From Arthrobacter sp. S39 (GTDB taxonomy: Bacteria; Actinomycetota; Actinomycetes; Actinomycetales; Micrococcaceae), in the NCBI RefSeq assembly GCF_004320525.1, contig NZ_SIHX01000004.1:62001-126000 (forward strand): a stretch of 64,000 nt of DNA. The letters are read 5' to 3'. Numbering within the stretch: position 1 is the first letter of the stretch; each line of letters starts with the position of its first letter. The position numbers and the translations under genes were made by a program. The notes under the pieces are model-generated. The model was given only the letters and a program-made list of their open reading frames with translations, ran no database searches and had not been told where the DNA came from. Shown in pieces: positions 19,444-29,292 of this stretch.

Positions 19444-20073
19444 TTAGCGGTTGATCCGCTTCACGCGGCGGACCAGTACGTCGGGGAAGGCCCGGTGCAG
19501 GGCCACTGCAATCCCGGCGGCCAGGATGTTCTTGATCACGTCTCCGGGGTAGAAGATCAGGTCGGCCATGAAGGCCTGGCCCAGCCCGGTCTTGGTGTTG
19601 ATGGCGATGCCGGCAATGCCGAGGCCGTGGACCACCAGGACGCTGGTCACCATGGCGGCAACGAAGAACCACAGCGCCCGGGCACGTGTGGTGCGGCGGA
19701 TGACCACGGTGGCGAGCCAGCCGACCAGTGCCGCGGCGATGGGGAAGGCGATGATGTAGCCAGCTGACGGTCCGGCCAGGATGCCCAGGCCGCTGCGGCC
19801 CTGGCTGAAGATCGGCAGGCCAGCCAGCCCCAGAAGGGTGTAAAGCCCGACGGCGGCGAAGCCCCGCGCGGGGCCCAGCATCAGTCCGGTGAGCATCACC
19901 GCAAGGGTCTGGAAGGTGATGGGGATGCCGAAGACGTTCGCCGCGATCCCGGGCACAAGGGCGGAACCGGCAACGAGCGCGGCGAAGACGGCAATCAGGC
20001 CAAGGTCGGTCGCGTTCCAGCGGTTGCGGGCGGGGGAGTCGGTGCCGTTGACGGCGATGTCGTGTTGGCTCAT
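19444..20073 (-). CDS. bioY: Biotin-binding S component BioY
   Basis: Substrate-binding membrane protein of the biotin importer. 209 residues from ATG 20073 with about six hydrophobic segments. Family features are FGIPITFQTLAVMLTGLMLG near the N-terminus, GLPIFSQGRSGLGILAGPSAGY in the middle (split here as GLPIFSQ and LAGPSAGY), and DLIFYPGDVIKNILA near the end. It heads the bioYMN operon. A palindrome and an eight-base palindromic word lie just upstream and may be regulatory. Confidence 0.95.
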   Translation of the reverse strand: MSQHDIAVNGTDSPARNRWNATDLGLIAVFAALVAGSALVPGIAANVFGIPITFQTLAVMLTGLMLGPARGFAAVGLYTLLGLAGLPIFSQGRSGLGILAGPSAGYIIAFPIAAALVGWLATVVIRRTTRARALWFFVAAMVTSVLVVHGLGIAGIAINTKTGLGQAFMADLIFYPGDVIKNILAAGIAVALHRAFPDVLVRRVKRINR

Positions 20074-20374
20074 GGAAAATCCTGTCGGGGTTGTACAAGC
20101 AAAGCATGGGGGTAACCCTGACGTTACCGCCCGCCGTCGGACTCCATTTTGTAGGGGATCCACTAAACGGAGGCCCGCGTTTGTGGTGGCAGGGCACAAC
20201 GGTCCGCGCCGGGCCCGCCACAGCGCGCCCGCAGAGCTGCCGATCGCCGCGGTTATGGGCTGAAGCTGCGGCCGGTAGACTTGTATAGGCCGTTCTCCGG
20301 CCTCTCTGCCCGGTTCCTGCCAGACTTCATTCGGTTGGCTGTGGCGTTCCCTGTTGTGAAAGGCCTTACCTGCT
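20074..20374. other. 301-base divergent region between bioY and the ABC-F gene
   Basis: No gene is seen. The region holds the inverted repeat at 20111-20128, a TTGTACAA palindrome at 20091-20098, both nearer bioY, and an AAAGG ribosome-binding site at 20359-20363 for the ABC-F gene. A TATAGG hexamer near 20284 is a possible -10 element for the rightward gene. Confidence 0.5.
20111..20128. promoter_or_regulatory. Candidate operator upstream of bioY
   Basis: A perfect inverted repeat, GGTAAC-N6-GTTACC, lies 38 bases before the bioY start. Actinobacteria often control biotin genes with the TetR-type regulator BioQ, whose reported half-site includes GTTAC. The spacing here differs from the motif I recall, so the link is tentative. 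Confidence 0.35.
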
Positions 20375-21973
<1,599 letters not shown>

Positions 21974-21993
21974 TCGCTCCGGGTCCGCGCGCT

Positions 21994-22205
21994 GTGGTTG
22001 CGTACGCTCCGCAGCGCGCGTGATTTCCCGCTTGCTGGCTCGTTCCGTGGTTGCGTACGCTCCGCAGCGCGCGTGATTTCCCGCTTGCTGGCTCGTTCCG
22101 TGGTTGCGTACGCTCCGCAGCGCGCGTGATTTCCCGCTTGCTGGCTCGTTCCGTGGTTGCATACGCTCCGCAGCGCGCGTGATTTCCCGCGTGCTGGCTC
22201 GTTCC
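21994..22205. repeat. Four tandem 53-base repeats
   Basis: Units begin at 21994, 22047, 22100 and 22153. The first three are identical; the fourth differs at two positions (GCATACG for GCGTACG, and CGTGCTGG for CTTGCTGG). Each unit contains a small CGCT..AGCG hairpin and the core GTGATTTCCCGC. The array starts 20 bases after the ABC-F stop and is non-coding. Confidence 0.93.
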
Positions 22206-22511
22206 TCGCCTTTGACGCACGCTACATAAATCACCCGCACTGCTGCGCTCGTGCGTTGGTCACCGGCCAGCTCGGTTCCGTCGCCAGCAGACCGTCAGCT
22301 CCCTTGCGTTCGTAATCCTTTGCGCGCAACCGGGAGCTGCTCGGGGGTCATCCCTGTTCCTAACCCTCCGCGAGCGAAAGCCGAGCTGCCCGTGGTGGCC
22401 GGGCCCGCCGTCGTCTCCTCACGGACCGCACCCAGGCACCAGCGGAGCAGCGTGGGTGATTTATGTAGCGTGCGTCAAAGGCGAGGAACGAGCCAGCACG
22501 CGGGAAATCAC
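22179..22511. repeat. Perfect 58-base inverted repeat with 217-base loop
   Basis: Arms 22179-22236 and 22454-22511 are exact reverse complements. Each arm begins GTGATTTCCC and ends AAATCACCC, so each is itself bounded by short inverted ends. The left arm overlaps the fourth tandem unit. Weaker similarity continues beyond both ends of the arms. The loop contains another hairpin (22296-22308 against 22325-22339). No transposase or other gene is seen anywhere in the gene-free stretch 21974-22580. The best interpretation is a BIME-like cluster of repeated extragenic elements. Confidence 0.9.
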
Positions 22512-22580
22512 CCACGTCGCGGAGCGAAGGCCACCGACCGACAATGGGACGCAACCGAGGTGTGCACCCACCGGACTCAG

Positions 22581-23471
22581 TCAGTAGCCCTGGGCGTCGA
22601 GGAGGGCGTCTTCTTCTTCTTCGGCGGTCGGATGCTTGCGTTTACGCGGGGCCGGCGTTCGACGGCGGGCGGCCGCAGCCGCTGAGTGAACCGGGCTGCC
22701 CGAATCGCTGCCTCCTTCGCCCTCTGCTGCGTCCTCGGCGTCGATCGCGGCATTCCGGGCCTGCTGGCGGGCGGCGTAGCCGAAGCCCACGAACATGAGC
22801 ACGCCGAAGGCAAACCACTGCAAGGAGTACGACAGGTGCGTGCCTTCCTCCGTGGCTGGCATGGGGAACGGGAAGGGCTTCTCGGCTGCGCCAGGAGTTT
22901 CTGACGCGAGCTGGCCGTATGCTCCCGTCAGCACGGGGTAGCCGAGCTCCTCTGCGTAGACGGGCAGGTCGATGGATGCCAGCTGGCCGTCAGGGGCGCC
23001 GCGCTGCAGCGTCGGTTCGCCGGCCTTCAGTCGGACGACGGCGGTGACGTCACCTACGGGCGGGGCCGGGATCGAGTCGGGGCGCCCCGGATTGTTGTTG
23101 CCGATGGGCAACCATCCGCGGTCGATCACCACCGTCTCGCCGGACTCCAGCTTGAATGGCACCACCACTTCGTAGCCGGGCTGCCCGTTCAACGGCCTGT
23201 TGCGGACAATCCGCTGGCCGGCGGCGTCGTAGGAGCCCTTGAGTTCAACCTGGGTCCATTCCTTTTCAGGCTCAAGGTTGTTGAACTCATCCTTGACCAA
23301 AGCGAACGGGACCGGGGTGGCCGAGTAGTTGGTGACGACCCGGTTGATTTCCGCGAGCGTTTCGGCGCGGCGGTCCATCTGCCAGCGGCCCAGGAAAACA
23401 CATGCCGTGGCAAAGATTGCGGCCAGCAGCAGATATCCCAGCCATTTGCTGGAAAAGAGGAAGCGGTACAT
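22581..23471 (-). CDS. SURF1 family protein (cytochrome oxidase assembly)
   Basis: Membrane protein involved in assembling heme A-containing cytochrome c oxidase. 296 residues from ATG 23471. The first membrane helix is at about residues 11-29 (LGYLLLAAIFATACVFLG), with the SURF1 motif LGRWQMDRR directly after. GQPGYEVVVPF and VIDRGWLP are the conserved extracytoplasmic motifs, and the second helix is LQWFAFGVLMFVGFGY near residue 230. A hydrophilic tail of about 55 residues rich in Ala, Arg and Glu follows. The 91-residue gene is immediately upstream. Confidence 0.93.
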   Translation of the reverse strand: MYRFLFSSKWLGYLLLAAIFATACVFLGRWQMDRRAETLAEINRVVTNYSATPVPFALVKDEFNNLEPEKEWTQVELKGSYDAAGQRIVRNRPLNGQPGYEVVVPFKLESGETVVIDRGWLPIGNNNPGRPDSIPAPPVGDVTAVVRLKAGEPTLQRGAPDGQLASIDLPVYAEELGYPVLTGAYGQLASETPGAAEKPFPFPMPATEEGTHLSYSLQWFAFGVLMFVGFGYAARQQARNAAIDAEDAAEGEGGSDSGSPVHSAAAAARRRTPAPRKRKHPTAEEEEDALLDAQGY

Positions 23472-23747
23472 TCAGCCTTCCTGTCCCTGCTGTGCGGAAC
23501 CGGTCCCTGAAACTGTTTCCAGCGGCACCGTTTCCTTCCAGAGCCCGCGGGTCTGGAGGTAGTCCTCCAGCCAGTCGCGGTGGTCGCCGCAGGCCAGCCA
23601 GATCTTGCGCCGGTCGGGCGTGTGGATTTTCGGGTTGTTCCAGAGGAGCTGCCATGAAGCCTCAGAGCGGCAGGCTTTCCGGGAGCACATGGCAGCTGCG
23701 GCCGGCGGGGGACCGGGGGTCCCTGCGGCCAGGTCAAAAATGTTCAT
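23472..23747 (-). CDS. Small cysteine-containing actinobacterial protein
   Basis: I do not recognise an experimentally known function. It is 91 residues from ATG 23747, or 72 if it starts at the internal Met before CSRKACRSEA. Two cysteines (C21, C26) and a later C-x2-H (C53, H56, in LACGDHRDWL) could bind zinc. Trp-rich patches and IHTPDRRKIW look conserved for actinobacterial homologues as I recall them; some databases label these acetone carboxylase, which the length does not support. It overlaps the upstream DUF3099 gene by four bases and abuts SURF1, so the three are probably co-transcribed. Confidence 0.75.
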   Translation of the reverse strand: MNIFDLAAGTPGPPPAAAAMCSRKACRSEASWQLLWNNPKIHTPDRRKIWLACGDHRDWLEDYLQTRGLWKETVPLETVSGTGSAQQGQEG

Positions 23748-24199
23748 GAAGCGCGCCGTTCCTCGCCGTGGTCTGGTTCGTCGTCGTCATCTATGAGCTC
23801 ACCCTGCAGGACGTCATTGTCCGGTCCGGCTTCAGCCGGTGACCAGCTGGGTCCCTCGAGTTCGGCCAGCGGCGCAGAGTCAAGCAGGGAATCGCTGTGG
23901 ATCTCCGCTTTGTCGCTTCCGTTCGCGATGACCACCGCGATCCAGGGGAGGAAGACGGCACCCGCAACCATCACAAGCTTCAGCCACCCGTCCACCACAA
24001 AAATGAGGATGAGGCAGACCATGCGGATTCCCATGGCCAGCGCGTACTTGATCATCCGCTGGCGCATGTCCTCGGAATGGGCGGATGCAGCGTCCGTGAT
24101 GCTGTGGACCCCGGAATCGCCGGAGAACCGCTCAGGGTCTCCGGACACGGGCTGTCCGGCATGGTTTTCAAGGGTCACGGCTGATTGATCACGCTCCAA
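23744..24199 (-). CDS. DUF3099 domain membrane protein
   Basis: Actinobacterial protein of unknown function, 151 residues if it starts at TTG 24199 (GAGG about eight bases upstream); GTG 24178 is an alternative that gives 144. The conserved core is VHSITDAASAHSEDMRQRMIKY, then two membrane helices, RMVCLILIFVVDGW and LVMVAGAVFLPWIAVVIA. The C-terminal tail is acidic. Its stop overlaps the start of the next gene (ATGA). Confidence 0.82.
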   Translation of the reverse strand: MERDQSAVTLENHAGQPVSGDPERFSGDSGVHSITDAASAHSEDMRQRMIKYALAMGIRMVCLILIFVVDGWLKLVMVAGAVFLPWIAVVIANGSDKAEIHSDSLLDSAPLAELEGPSWSPAEAGPDNDVLQGELIDDDDEPDHGEERRAS

Positions 24200-24251
24200 A
24201 GGCTTGCCTCAATTCTCTCACCATCGGCAGTGGCGCCCAAACGCGGGCTAA

Positions 24252-25046
<795 letters not shown>

Positions 25047-25061
25047 CGGGGAAACCCTTCC

Positions 25062-25475
25062 TCAGGCAGCGGCGCCGAACGCTTCAATCAGCCACGCGGT
25101 TACCTCTTCGTCGACGTCGACAGCGGCGTTGACTTCAAGGTGGTGCATCCACACGCCGGGGGACGGGTGGACCACCTCCTTGAACCGCGATGACTCCACC
25201 CGACGGGGCAGGGCAATGGAGAGAACAGCAGGCACCTCGGTCTTGAGGTGCTGCCGGGGATTCCAGACATAGGCGAACCCGCGCCGGTTCCTAAAGGCCA
25301 CCTGGCTGGCGGTGGTGCGCATTGTGGCCGGAACCGCGCCGAGAATGGCGTCACGGACAAAGTGGCAGAGACGCAGCCCTTCCGGTGATTTGGCGAAGAC
25401 GCCTTCCGGCGTCGACGGTGTGCCTGCGGCGCCCGTCATGGCCAGTCCCTTTCCGGTTTCCGGCGGTTTCTTCAT
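25062..25475 (-). CDS. DUF5655-like conserved protein
   Basis: Protein of 137 residues with a basic N-terminus and no membrane segments. The C-terminal part (HHLEVNAAVDVDEEVTAWL) and FAYVWNPRQHLKTEVPAVL resemble the DUF5655 family, which has no assigned function. The start is ATG 25475; the Met after GKGLA would also be possible. It converges on fabG with a 15-base gap and is divergent from the SDR gene. Confidence 0.7.
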   Translation of the reverse strand: MKKPPETGKGLAMTGAAGTPSTPEGVFAKSPEGLRLCHFVRDAILGAVPATMRTTASQVAFRNRRGFAYVWNPRQHLKTEVPAVLSIALPRRVESSRFKEVVHPSPGVWMHHLEVNAAVDVDEEVTAWLIEAFGAAA

Positions 25476-25634
25476 GGGGGGAGCTTACGCCGGGGCGGCA
25501 TGGCTGCAGCAGGCACCCGCCACTAGCCGGGGCAGGCTTCTTTGTGGGGGTCAAACAAGCAAATACGGGGCCTGCGCTGGCATGATGGACTGCAGACCTC
25601 TAGCGATTTAGACGTTTCGAACAAAGGAGCCCAT

Positions 25635-26387
25635 ATGGGACTGCTGGACAACAAGACCGCCATCGTAACCGGATCCTCACGCGGAATCGGCGCCGAAGTG
25701 GCAAAGATCCTGGCCGGCGAGGGCGCCGCCGTCGTGGTTAACTACCGCCAGAAGGCGCCCCGCGCCAACAAGGTGGTCGCAGGAATCGAAGCCGCTGGCG
25801 GCCGTGCAACGGCCGTCGGTGCGGACCTGACCACGCTGGAAGGCGTACAGGCCCTCGCCAGTGCAGCCATGGAAAACTTTGGTTCGCTGGACGTCCTGGT
25901 GCTCAACGCTTCCGGTGGCATGGAGTCCGGCATGGAGGACGACTACGCCCTGAAGCTGAACCGGGACGCGCAGGTCAACATGCTCAACGCCGCAGTGCCG
26001 CTGATGAAGGAGGGCTCCCGCGTGGTCTTCGTGACCAGCCACCAGGCCCACTTCATCAACACGGTCCCCACCATGCCGACGTACGAGCCGGTGGCCCGCA
26101 GCAAGCGTGCCGGTGAGGACGCGCTCCGTGCCCTGATCCCGAACCTTGCCGAGAAGGGCATCTCGCTGGTGGTCGTTTCGGGCGACATGATCGAAGGCAC
26201 CGTTACGGCCACTCTGCTTGACCGTTCCACTCCCGGTGCCATCGAGGCCCGCCGTGCAGAGGCCGGCAAGCTCTACTCAGTGGAGGAGTTCGCCGAAGTG
26301 GTGGCCGGCATGGCTACCGCCGACGTCGAATCCGGCCACACGGAGTACGCCGGCGGTGCCGATTACTTCGGCAAGGGCGCCAACTAG
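25635..26387 (+). CDS. SDR family oxidoreductase with atypical active site
   Basis: Rossmann-fold enzyme of 250 residues from ATG 25635, which has AAAGGAG six bases upstream. The cofactor motif is TGSSRGIGAEVA and the NAG position reads NASGG. The usual Tyr-x3-Lys is not present; the region reads TYEPVARSKRAGEDAL, so the tyrosine is seven residues before the lysine. Similar sequences are common in actinobacteria as I recall them. Substrate unknown. A terminator follows at 26441-26471. Confidence 0.85.
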   Translation: MGLLDNKTAIVTGSSRGIGAEVAKILAGEGAAVVVNYRQKAPRANKVVAGIEAAGGRATAVGADLTTLEGVQALASAAMENFGSLDVLVLNASGGMESGMEDDYALKLNRDAQVNMLNAAVPLMKEGSRVVFVTSHQAHFINTVPTMPTYEPVARSKRAGEDALRALIPNLAEKGISLVVVSGDMIEGTVTATLLDRSTPGAIEARRAEAGKLYSVEEFAEVVAGMATADVESGHTEYAGGADYFGKGAN

Positions 26388-26440
26388 CATTTCCGGGCTC
26401 CCCTGCGGCTTGTCTCCGCGGCAACCCCACCACACCAAAG

Positions 26441-26471
26441 GCTCCGGGCAGCACTCCTGCCCGGAGCTTTT
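26441..26471 (+). terminator. Intrinsic terminator after the SDR gene
   Basis: A perfect 11-base-pair stem (GCTCCGGGCAG, arms 26441-26451 and 26457-26467) with a five-base loop is followed by TTTT. Confidence 0.93.
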
Positions 26472-26573
26472 GTCTGTCACTGTGCCCACCCTGCCTGTCG
26501 GCGGCATCGCCTCTGTCGGGGGCGTTGCCGGGAGTCGTTGTCCGGGAGTGCAAGGCCGCCTAGGGTTTTATGC

Positions 26574-27416
26574 ATGGCACAGCAACCAGAGGTGACACAC
26601 CGTACCTATCCGGCCGGTGTTCCCTGCTGGGTGGACACCCAGCAGCCCGACGTGGAGGCCGCCATGCACTTCTACAGCGGAGTCTTCGGGTGGGAGTTCG
26701 AGGACACTGCCCCGGCCGGCGGTGGCAGGTACGTCGTAGCCACGCTCAACGGCCAGGAGGCCGCCGCGATCACGGGCCCCGGCTCCGCTATGGCCGCGTG
26801 GAACACCTACGTCTCCGTCGACGACGCGGATGCTGCCGTTCGCCACCTGCTCGCCGTCGGCGCAACACTGAAATCGGCTCCTGCCGATACGGGCTGGGGC
26901 GGCGTGCAGGCGGTGCTGGCAGATTCCGAAGGAGTCGAGTTCCGTATCTGGCAGGCCCGGCGGCGACCCGGCGCCCAAGCGGTCAACGGCCCCGGTGGTT
27001 GGAACTTCAGTGACCTCTACACCACAGACACCGAGGCAGCAGCCGCCTTCTACATGAATGCCTTCGGCTGGCAGTTCGACAACATCGGCTTCGGCACGAT
27101 GATCCGCCGCCCCGGATACGGGGACCACCTCGAAGCCACCGTCGACCCCAACATCAGGATCCGCCAGTCCGGTGACCTCGTGCCCCGCGGGTTCGAGGAC
27201 GCCGTCGCCTGGCTTGCCTCCGCGGCGCCCGGTGAGCAGCCGCAGTGGCACGTGACGTTTACTGTCGCGGACCGCGACCGGACGGCCAGGGATGCACAGC
27301 GCCTCGGCGCCGTGATCCTCGGGCAGGACGATACCGCCTGGACGCGCACCGTCCTGATCAGGGATCCCGGCGGTGCTGAATTCACCGCAAGCCAGTTCAC
27401 GCCGCCGTCGGGCTAA
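26574..27416 (+). CDS. VOC family protein (two glyoxalase-like domains)
   Basis: Soluble protein of 280 residues from ATG 26574, made of two vicinal-oxygen-chelate domains. The first begins near GVPCWVDTQQPDVEAAMHFY and the second near NFSDLYTTDTEAAAAFYMNAF; each has the typical FYxxxFGW pattern. It resembles the CFP-30B group found widely in actinobacteria. Some members bind metal and act on small hydrophobic compounds, but the reaction here cannot be inferred. Convergent with serB. Confidence 0.88.
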   Translation: MAQQPEVTHRTYPAGVPCWVDTQQPDVEAAMHFYSGVFGWEFEDTAPAGGGRYVVATLNGQEAAAITGPGSAMAAWNTYVSVDDADAAVRHLLAVGATLKSAPADTGWGGVQAVLADSEGVEFRIWQARRRPGAQAVNGPGGWNFSDLYTTDTEAAAAFYMNAFGWQFDNIGFGTMIRRPGYGDHLEATVDPNIRIRQSGDLVPRGFEDAVAWLASAAPGEQPQWHVTFTVADRDRTARDAQRLGAVILGQDDTAWTRTVLIRDPGGAEFTASQFTPPSG

Positions 27417-27461
27417 GTGGTCCAGGCTGATCCCACCCGGCCCGCGGAGGGAGCCGGAGGC

Positions 27462-28355
27462 TCAGACGCCGGCGATGTGACGCACGGCATCCAGGTAGGG
27501 CATATTGACGGCGGAGTCGGCCACAGCACGGACGGCAGGCTTTGCGTTGAACGCCACTCCGATCCCGGCGGCTCCCAGCATGTCCAGATCGTTGGCCCCG
27601 TCGCCCACGGCAATGGTGTGTTCCATTGCGATTCCTTCGGCGGCCGACCACTCGCGCAGGTATTTCTCCTTCGCAGCACGGTCAATCACGGCACCGAGAA
27701 CCTTGCCGGTCAGGGCGCCGTCCACGATTTCGAGCTCGTTGGCGATCCAGTAGTCCAGGCCGAGGTCCTCAGCGATCGGACGCAGGATCTGGTTGAAACC
27801 GCCGGAGACCACCGCCACTACGTGTCCGGCAGCCTTGAACGCGGCCACCAGCTCGGCGGCACCTTCACTCAGTTTCACTTCTGCGCGGACGGATTCGACG
27901 ACGGCGGCCGGCAGTCCCGCGAGCACGGCCACGCGTGCGTGCAGGCTCTGCGCGAAGTCCAGTTCGCCGCGCATGGCGGCTTCGGTGACAGCGGCAACTT
28001 CCTCGCGTTTGCCGGCATAGGCGGCCAGGAGTTCAATGACTTCCTGCTGGATCAGCGTCGAGTCGACGTCCATGATCAGGAATTTCCGCTGGGCTGCGCG
28101 GAGTCCGGAGGGAACGATGGCAGTGTCCAGGCCGTCCTGCGCCGCCTCGGCTACTGCGTGGCGGAGGGCGGCGATGCCCGAGTCCGTACCGTCAGCGACG
28201 GCCAGTTCGGCCGTGTGGACCTCAAACCGACTGTCCCCACCCCGCGTTTCGGACTGGAAAGTCGCGCCGCTGCCGGCCAGGACGGTGCGCAGCTGGTCAA
28301 GCTCGGAGGCAGTCAGTTTCGGGCCATAGCTGACCGCAGTCACGTTCGGAGTCAT
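27462..28355 (-). CDS. serB: Phosphoserine phosphatase
   Basis: Final step of serine synthesis, hydrolysing phosphoserine. 297 residues from ATG 28355. An N-terminal domain of about 90 residues precedes the HAD catalytic domain. The nucleophile motif is MDVDSTLIQQE (D96, D98), the serine motif is VVSGGFNQI, and the acidic motif is GDGANDLDML. The length agrees with the SerB2 form with a regulatory N-terminal region. Divergent from the following ABC ATPase gene. Confidence 0.95.
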   Translation of the reverse strand: MTPNVTAVSYGPKLTASELDQLRTVLAGSGATFQSETRGGDSRFEVHTAELAVADGTDSGIAALRHAVAEAAQDGLDTAIVPSGLRAAQRKFLIMDVDSTLIQQEVIELLAAYAGKREEVAAVTEAAMRGELDFAQSLHARVAVLAGLPAAVVESVRAEVKLSEGAAELVAAFKAAGHVVAVVSGGFNQILRPIAEDLGLDYWIANELEIVDGALTGKVLGAVIDRAAKEKYLREWSAAEGIAMEHTIAVGDGANDLDMLGAAGIGVAFNAKPAVRAVADSAVNMPYLDAVRHIAGV

Positions 28356-28488
28356 GGCTGCAATCTTAGCCAGCGCGGGGGTACGGCCCGAATTCATTGC
28401 GGAGGTTCAACGCCACCGGCCGTGACGCATGTCGCATGGCCTGTATCAGTTATCAGTCGGTCCCCGTTTTGTCCTAGTGTCTACTCCT

Positions 28489-29274
28489 ATGAGTGATGTT
28501 CTGGAATTGGCTTCCGTCAGCGTTGTCCGAGGCAAGAAGACCCTGCTGGACAAGGTTGACTGGCAGGTCAACGAAGGCGAACGCTGGGTCATCCTTGGCC
28601 CCAACGGTGCAGGCAAAACGACGCTTCTCCAGATCGCCGCAGCCCGCCTGCACCCGAGCAGCGGCAAGGCCGGGATCCTCGACGAAACCCTGGGCCGCGT
28701 TGACGTTTTCGAGCTCCGTCCCCGCATCGGCCTTTCCTCCGCCGCCCTCGCCGCGCAGATCCCGGAACACGAGATCGTCCTGAACGTGGTGGTCACCGCC
28801 GCCTATGGCGTGACCGGCCGTTGGCGCGAGGGTTACGAGCGCGACGACGAGCGCCGCGCCTTCCGTCTGCTTAACGCGTGGGGGATGGGGCCGCTCCTTA
28901 ACAGGACCTTCGCCACACTTTCGGAAGGTGAGCGCAAGCGCGTCCAGATCGCCCGCGCCCTCATGACGGATCCGGAGCTGCTCCTGCTGGATGAGCCCGC
29001 TGCCGGACTGGACCTGGGCGGCCGCGAGGAACTCGTGCACAAGCTCAGTGAACTTGCGCGGGACGAAGCGGCCCCGGCCATGGTCCTGGTCACCCACCAC
29101 CTTGAAGAAGTCCCGCCCGGCTTCACGCACGCCATGCTGCTGCGTGACGGCGGGGTCGTCGCTGCAGGCCCGATCGGAGATGTCCTCACCGACGAGCACC
29201 TCACCACAACCTTTGGCCTGGCCCTGGACGTGACGGAGAACGCCGGCCGCTACACCGCCACAGCCCGCCGCTAG
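28489..29274 (+). CDS. ABC transporter ATP-binding protein
   Basis: Single-domain ABC ATPase of 261 residues from ATG 28489. Walker A is GPNGAGKTTL, the signature is FATLSEGERKRVQIAR (an SEGE variant), and Walker B is LLLLDEPAAGLDLGG. The THHLEEVPPGFTHAML region is typical of the YlmA/ModF-like group. No permease lies beside it; the next gene encodes a TauE-type permease of a different class. Its partner is therefore unknown. Confidence 0.87.
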   Translation: MSDVLELASVSVVRGKKTLLDKVDWQVNEGERWVILGPNGAGKTTLLQIAAARLHPSSGKAGILDETLGRVDVFELRPRIGLSSAALAAQIPEHEIVLNVVVTAAYGVTGRWREGYERDDERRAFRLLNAWGMGPLLNRTFATLSEGERKRVQIARALMTDPELLLLDEPAAGLDLGGREELVHKLSELARDEAAPAMVLVTHHLEEVPPGFTHAMLLRDGGVVAAGPIGDVLTDEHLTTTFGLALDVTENAGRYTATARR

Positions 29275-29292
29275 GCCAGGGCGCCGCCCACC

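Noticed and set aside
21994..22205. A possible CRISPR array
   Set aside because: The units are directly contiguous with no unique spacers, and there are no cas genes in the window.
22179..22511. A possible insertion sequence with 58-base terminal inverted repeats
   Set aside because: The 217-base interior has no transposase frame, and the left arm is part of the tandem array; target duplications were not found.
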